From Epiperipatus broadwayi (lineage: Eukaryota > Onychophora > Udeonychophora > Euonychophora > Peripatidae), in assembly GCA_028023455.1 (NCBI GenBank), contig JAQFVV010012424.1:1596001-1660000 (forward strand): 64,000 nucleotides of DNA, read 5' to 3'. A model generated the notes under the pieces. The model saw only the letters and a program-made list of their open reading frames with translations, searched no databases and was not told the origin of the DNA. The number at the start of each line of letters is the position of its first letter. Within the stretch, counting starts at the first letter, position 1. This document shows, piece after piece, positions 58,231 through 64,000 of the stretch. A program made the translations under genes and the position numbers.

Positions 58231-61200
58231 CTGACATTTTCAGAATGATGTATTTAAAGGCAGATAGAAGATGAATTTTGAATGTCTTTTACACTTTTAA
58301 AAGGACTTGTTAATGATCAAATCAATAAATAATATTATATACTTTTAAATATGACTTTATTTGGAATAAATGAGTTCTGATACATCTTTTTAAAAGATTG
58401 AAATTATATCAGTTAATAAATCCTTGAATAATATAACTGTCATTTTACCTAGAAAAAAATATTTTGTGAAAAGATATATATTTACAAGGTTAAAAATTGT
58501 AAATCTTTTAAAGAAATATTGATTTTAATTTGTGAACTACATGTCTATTAATAAATGTATTAAATAAATAATTTATATTATATAGAGTCTGCTACTAATG
58601 TTTTTGACTGATGGAAAATGTGAATATTACTTATATTTACTGCAATTTATCTGTTATACACAATGGCCAAAATGTACATAAGAAAATATTTTATATAAAT
58701 GGATTTTTAATTATTATTCTATGAAGATATTAAATGCATGCATAAAATTTTCAAAAAGGACTGAAATAAGCATTTTATCTTACAGGATGGTTAATATCCT
58801 TCTTAGATTTTAATGGATTTTATACATTTTTTTAATGGTATGTTTTCTGACAAGCAAATTCCTGACAAGCATTCAACTTACAAGCAGGAGGAGAGAAAAA
58901 AATATTTTCATAACGTTAAAACTTTATCTTTATTTAATATGAAGTGTAATGTTAATATTTAAAATATTACTTTTTTTTAATTTTGAAACTAACCCTTTTG
59001 TTATTATATTTTAAATTAATCTTAAAATAGATTAATTTTATTATTATTAAAGTGTTAAAAAAGGATATTCAGACAAGTAGTTTTCTGAACAAGGTAAATT
59101 ATAATCATAATTGATTTTTCTAAATATATGATCCAAGAAGTGGATCTCCGTAATGATCTATATAATGGTTGAGATCATTGGTAATTTTTTATTATTTAAA
59201 TTACATTTTGCTTTATAATTTGTTTTTGTTTTTTAAATAAAAAATGATATATCCTAATTAGTATTTTAAATTAGTATTTCATATTGCTTGAATTTAATAT
59301 TAAACAGTGGAATGAACCATTGATAGAAATTATCATCATGTATATTTTTTTATAAAAGAATTGATGAATGTTTTTGAAAACATCCAAGGATATTTAAAAT
59401 ATTTATTTAATGTGAATGCTTGAATATGTGTACATTAAATAACATCTTTAATTTATTAATATTTTATCTTTGTGAATGTTATGTGTTGAAATACAGAGAA
59501 AGACCTTATACTGATCTCTAAATTATATAATAACAAATAAATAAATATATAGTACTGATGTATGTTTTATCAAAATCATTTGTGCTTGAAAACTTAAAAA
59601 AAAAACACCTTGAAATAAATATAGATCTTTGTTGTTTCTTTAATATTGTGTTTTTGGAAATTATTTTTCGAATACTGTTTGTATATTTTACAATATTAAG
59701 TGAGTTATTTGGTGTGAAGATAAAGGATGGAGACCAGGAGAGTAATATTCATATAAAATCCTAGGTGTTAGGGATATGTTGAAAAACTGTTGTATGTGAA
59801 TTACATTTTCATACTTTAAAATTATTAAAATATACAGATAACATAGGGTTGTATATTTTCCATGGACAGTGCATTTTTATCATCAATAAGTGCTATAATA
59901 GAGCCATGACTTGCATCTTAAGTGCCCAATGAATATGGACCTATTATTATGATTTGCATTGTATCCATAATGATATTATCTTACTCTTTTGAGTCATTTT
60001 TGTTATTATTTCATACCCTAGACTACAATTGCTATCTATCACCATAGAAATCATTGTTGAGGATATAAGTTGGTAAAGTAAAGTCTAAACCATTTGAAGT
60101 TAATAATTTGTGAGAGGGCAAGATGAAATATATAGAAATTTATTTCACAAATGATGTTGAGATATTTGATGATTATCATAGTATATAACATAAGAGAGAA
60201 ATAATTGATACTCATACAAATATTAGAGATCAATTAGCTTAACTGATGCATATTTAAAGTGGAATAAAAGTGAGAATAATGAAAAGAATTTTGAATGATA
60301 TGATGAATATAAGAGTATAAAAACAAAAGAAATACAAATATCAAGCAATATAATTTACAGATAGTTCTTTAAATTTTATTATAAATAATTTAAACCCATT
60401 TAAATAACAAAAATTTATCAAATTATCTCTTAAGTACTTTGCATAAATAGTAATATTTTATAAAGGGATATATTCATATTTTTTATTTAAAATTTTCTGA
60501 TATTCAAATATTAGGGTGATACTTTGATAAACTGCAAAGAATGTTTAATAAATTTTCTTTTAATATTTTATTTGTTGGACTTTTAAAAGTGTATTTTAAA
60601 AAATAAACTTATATTGATGCACTACATGAAAAGAAGTATATTTTATAATAGTATAAGTGTGATATTAAGTTTTCTTAGTAATTAGGAAATTTATTGTAAC
60701 TATTCCCAATACAAATAATAGAATAATATTTTACTGAATGAGGAATACATATTGTCATTAATGTTGTAAGTTTTATTTTATTTTGAAGTGGCGGAGTTAA
60801 GGCTATCTTCTTTTATTTCATGTATTTATTGGTAAAGATTTATTGTAAATATTTTTGTTTTATGTTAAATAATGTTAATTCTTATTTTACTTTTGTAAAT
60901 ATTTTTTTATATTACGTTGTTGTTTTTATATTGTAATAGTATGATATTGCTAATTTATAAATAAATTTGTTAACTGTTGTTTTGAAACTTATCTTAGTCG
61001 AGTTGTGATTTATCTGCATATTGTTATTTGATTTTTCATTCTACATGCATGATCCACAGAAATTAATAATTTCAAATATTATTTATTTGGCACATGATCC
61101 ATAAAGATTACTTAGATATTATTTCTACTATAGTTGATTGATTAACAAAGTATATTATTCTTATTATCATCGTAGAAGATATGATCATTGGTAGTTATTT

Positions 61201-62260
61201 TTACTGATACAACACAAATGAGAGATATACTTGATATTGCCACAATATTCAAATACATTATATTTTTAAGAATGCCACTTTAAATAAAGAGAGATCGTAG
61301 GTTTTAACTAAAATTTTATTATATATTTATGTTTTATTACTAAACTTTAATCATTAAATAAATTAAATGTTGAGAGTAATTAAATGATTTTAGTTGCTTA
61401 TTGTTGTTATTATTTTGAAAGAGTAGTTAGATATCATGTAAAATCCCTCATCATATTTAACTACAGGGTGTTAATTAATTAACTCATTTTGTTATTAGTT
61501 TATTAGAAATGAACCTGAGATTATTATTATTATTTTGGAGAATTGTAAATTTCTTATTGAAAGATGATGAGTAAAGTTATTAGTTAATATTTTATTAAAG
61601 AAATATTAAGTAATTTATTATTTCTGTAATAAATTTATAAATCATATTTTAGAATTGTTATATGTGTGTGTTTAAAGACATGACAGTATTACATGGTAAT
61701 TTTGTTATATGAATTTGGTGGGGTTATATTCTTATGCCATTGTGAATGTATCTTTTGGTATGTATTCTCAATGCTTAATCCAGTGCACCTTACTGAACTT
61801 CTCATGTTAGAATTTTATAATTATATTTGTTATTTTGATAGAATCTTATTTTATTTATAATATTGAGCAAATTTATAAATTAAATTTATTATTGAAATGA
61901 ATAGATTGACTATTATAGTTGGACACTGATTATTTATGGTGAATTTAAGTGCATAGTGTTTTTGTAACATGTTTTCTTATATTTAGTTATTGAAAATAAT
62001 GTTTTATTAGATACTGTATGTTAGCAGTGTATCTTGAACAAGTCTTAATATTAATTGACTTGATAGTTATTGTTTATGTAACTTGACCGTAGTTCAATAT
62101 TGTTATATCCTAGTTAGCTGGATTTTTTTGTTCAGATTTTCTTAAAGGAAGGGTCTTATATATATTCTGTGAAATTCACAAGTCTATGTCTTATCATTTC
62201 TATAACCATAACCAAATTTATACATGCCACTTTCATCAATCAATTATTTATTAATTTTAG
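58231..62260. other. AT-rich region without a supported gene
   Basis: Four kilobases of very AT-rich DNA. I see only chance frames (for example 59558-59764) and simple runs. A GTGGCGGAGTTAAGGCTATC near 60789 recalls the 'ctaaggctatc' ahead of the primer-binding site at 35290 and may mark an old LTR end. This is weak. Confidence 0.35.
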
Positions 62261-62264
62261 TATC

Positions 62265-63480
62265 CTCTGCTTTTGGCCATCGACCACTATTGGCTGATAT
62301 TTTAGTCTTCCAAAAATAAGAACCATAATTTCAAATTATATGTTATGATTATCAATATTTACAAAATTACCCACACATATTCATCCTGTCTTCAAGAAAA
62401 CTTAACTGATATTTTATTTTAAGTGCTATGATGAAACTGAGAATAAAAGCCATGGTGCTTTTTGATCTTTTATTCAGAGGTAAAAAGCCAATAAACTTAC
62501 TATTCTTGCTCATCCATATTAGTGACCAACCCGTACATGTTCATTATGATTTTTTTACATATGATGGTAATAGCAGCTGTGGTAACAACATTATATGGAG
62601 TAGATATTACGAATTTGCCCTGCTTGGTTCTTTTAAGATGTCAAAGAGGAGAGTTGCTGCACCATACCTATTCTGACTTAATGAGATCAAAAAGTTCTTT
62701 CATGCAGCCATGTGTGGTGACCTGGGATTGGCATGGATATTAAAGCCTACATAAAAATGCAAAGCATGTCAGTCAATTGCAAATGTACCATTGAAGATAT
62801 GTATTCTTTGGTCAAAAATTAAAACAATGTGAGCTTTATTTACATTGATCACATTGGTTTGGGTCTATTTGAAGAATAAATATTTAAAGTTCTGATTGAT
62901 TCTGACTCTAAATGGATTGAATATAAAACCATAAAAAATATAAGTTCAATGGAAACAATGAGAATTATCAAAAGAAATATTCAATATCATACATTACCCA
63001 ACTGCCTGGTGTTCACTAATGTCACAGAATTCATTTTTGCTGAATATGAAATCATTATAGCTGAATAGGAGATCAAGTATATTCCATCCCCACCATATCA
63101 TCCTGAATCAAATTAAATTGTTGAGAAAGCTGTACTACAGTGAAAACAAATGTTAATTAAGTGTAATATTGATACTATGCAAGAAGCTATGGATAGTGTT
63201 ACATTATTTCAGACATAGTTCCATTTGCAGACAGGAAGATGATAAAAATACTGTAATAAGATGATTTCCATCTTTAAATGAGGAAAAATTAGCCGAGCAT
63301 TTGCACAAGAGAAATATACCTATGCAATTAGGGAAAGTCTGATTATGCAATAATCTGTAGAAGAAGTAGATAGAAAAAATCACCAACAAAACAATCTCAA
63401 AATTAGAGAATGAAAGTTCAAATGATTTTATGTAAATCACATTTAATGGGACTGACAAATAGTGCTGTGGGTGAAATAAA
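62265..63480 (+). mobile_element. Ty3/mdg4-like pol fragment: RNase H end and integrase, decayed
   Basis: Broken frames encode, in order: FGHRPLLADI (RNase H-like, near 62275), a linker zone with LGLDIKAYIKMQSM and VNCKC (degenerate zinc-binding/spacer), and then the integrase core. The core has IDHIGLGLFEE, FKVLIDSDSKWIEYKTI, METMRIIKRNIQYHTLPNCL, VFTNVTEFIF and IKYIPSPPYHPESN-stop-IVEKAV. The first catalytic Asp (IDHIG) and the Glu region (PESN) survive. The second Asp, expected in 'D.G.EF', has become T/N. A later PSLNEEKLAEHLHKRNI matches the 'G.SPA.LL..R..R' tail block (about 63265-63320). Inactive. Confidence 0.8.
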
Positions 63481-64000
63481 TAACTTATTGTATATTAGTG
63501 GTGGCTAAGTCAATAATGTTAATAATAGCACAGAGAATGTACAAAATCAAATTGTTAGATAATGATAAGGAATTAATACATCAAAAATACCAACAGGGAT
63601 AATAAAATGCTGTGTGTGAAGACCATGAGAGTGTTTAAAGGATTATGAGTGAAACTCTGCAGGAAATTGCAATTCTCTGGAATGAAATAGGTAACGCTGC
63701 ATAATTAAACAAAACTTATATGAATAAATAAATGATTACATATATAATCTTAAATAAAAGTAAGAAACTAAAAGTGCACTTAAGCTTAGAATATAAATTA
63801 ATCATAAGTATAAAAATATAGCAATTGTATATAGTTATTGTAATTAACTACACTCTATTCAAATAGTTAAAGATATAAAAAATGAAAAATGATAAAATGC
63901 AAAACCTATAACTTATCTATCTGATTAAAATAAAACTAGATTCTTGAGAGATACAAACTACTTTAGACAAGAGTTTATAAAAGTTAAGTTTAGAAAAGAA
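63481..64000. other. AT-rich, nothing recognised
   Basis: Could contain the rest of the gypsy element but nothing diagnostic is visible. Confidence 0.4.

Noticed and set aside
62428-62743. Two overlapping plus-strand frames as host proteins
   Set aside because: They are out-of-frame readings of the decayed gypsy pol region; integrase motifs run through other frames just downstream.
57189-63480. One complete gypsy element from a 57.2-kb LTR to a 63.5-kb integrase
   Set aside because: No Gag, protease or reverse transcriptase is recognisable between them and no matching 3' LTR was found; only the spacing and strand fit.

Overview
The window reads as AT-rich, gene-poor intergenic or intronic DNA of a metazoan, probably an invertebrate. 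The basis is the mobile-element mix: RTE-type LINEs ending in (ATG)n/(GAT)n runs, Penelope-like elements with GIY-YIG endonuclease remnants, Ty3/mdg4 (gypsy) Gag and integrase fragments, a hAT transposase remnant, and several tRNA-derived SINEs. I cannot name the species. There is no operon structure, no rRNA or functional tRNA gene, no CRISPR array, and almost no host coding sequence. Most open reading frames over 60 codons are chance frames in AT-rich DNA or pieces of decayed transposons.

The one candidate host gene is a 37-codon first coding exon on the minus strand (30437-30547). Its ATG is in a favourable context and the exon ends exactly at a GTAAGT splice donor. It lies in a stretch (about 29.2-31.4 kb) that keeps CpG dinucleotides while most of the window is CpG-poor, as expected of an unmethylated promoter. 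A second CpG-retaining stretch (about 3.65-8.2 kb) follows a TATA box and a 23/31-bp minisatellite. A weaker one lies at about 52.3-52.9 kb.

Layout: 0-3.2 kb AT-rich with two hairpins; 3.2-8.2 kb promoter-like CpG region with a LINE inserted (4.8-6.9 kb); 8.3-10.8 kb long antisense RTE element; 11.7-13.1 kb repeat family X and a fold-back; 13.6-15.3 kb repeat family V with a 145-bp tandem repeat; 18.0 kb antisense 3' end of the 4.8-kb LINE; 20.4-21.3 kb two fold-backs, one enclosing a GIY-YIG fragment; 24.2-25.4 kb SINE and Penelope fragment; 26.1-27.9 kb direct and inverted repeats; 29.2-31.4 kb CpG region and exon; 32.2-34.1 kb composite fold-backs of families Y and X; 34.8-38.4 kb hAT remnant, then a gypsy-like Gag with possible primer-binding site; 38.4-39.8 kb palindromic X complex; 42.1-43.1 kb two Penelope fragments head to head; 45-50.5 kb SINEs, RTE copies and Y copies; 51.6-52.3 kb five tandem X heads; 53.4-56.2 kb a separate LINE 3' end and rearranged RTE; 57.8-58.2 kb Y palindrome; 62.3-63.5 kb gypsy integrase.

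The strongest unusual signal is repeat family Y. It is a non-coding palindromic element whose copies range from 26 bp to 1060 bp. Four copies, including a 1060-bp multi-copy composite, are bounded by exact 11-13 bp direct repeats, and a fifth by a near-exact one. Variable-length target duplications of this size fit LINE-type retroposition better than a cut-and-paste MITE. I do not recognise the family.
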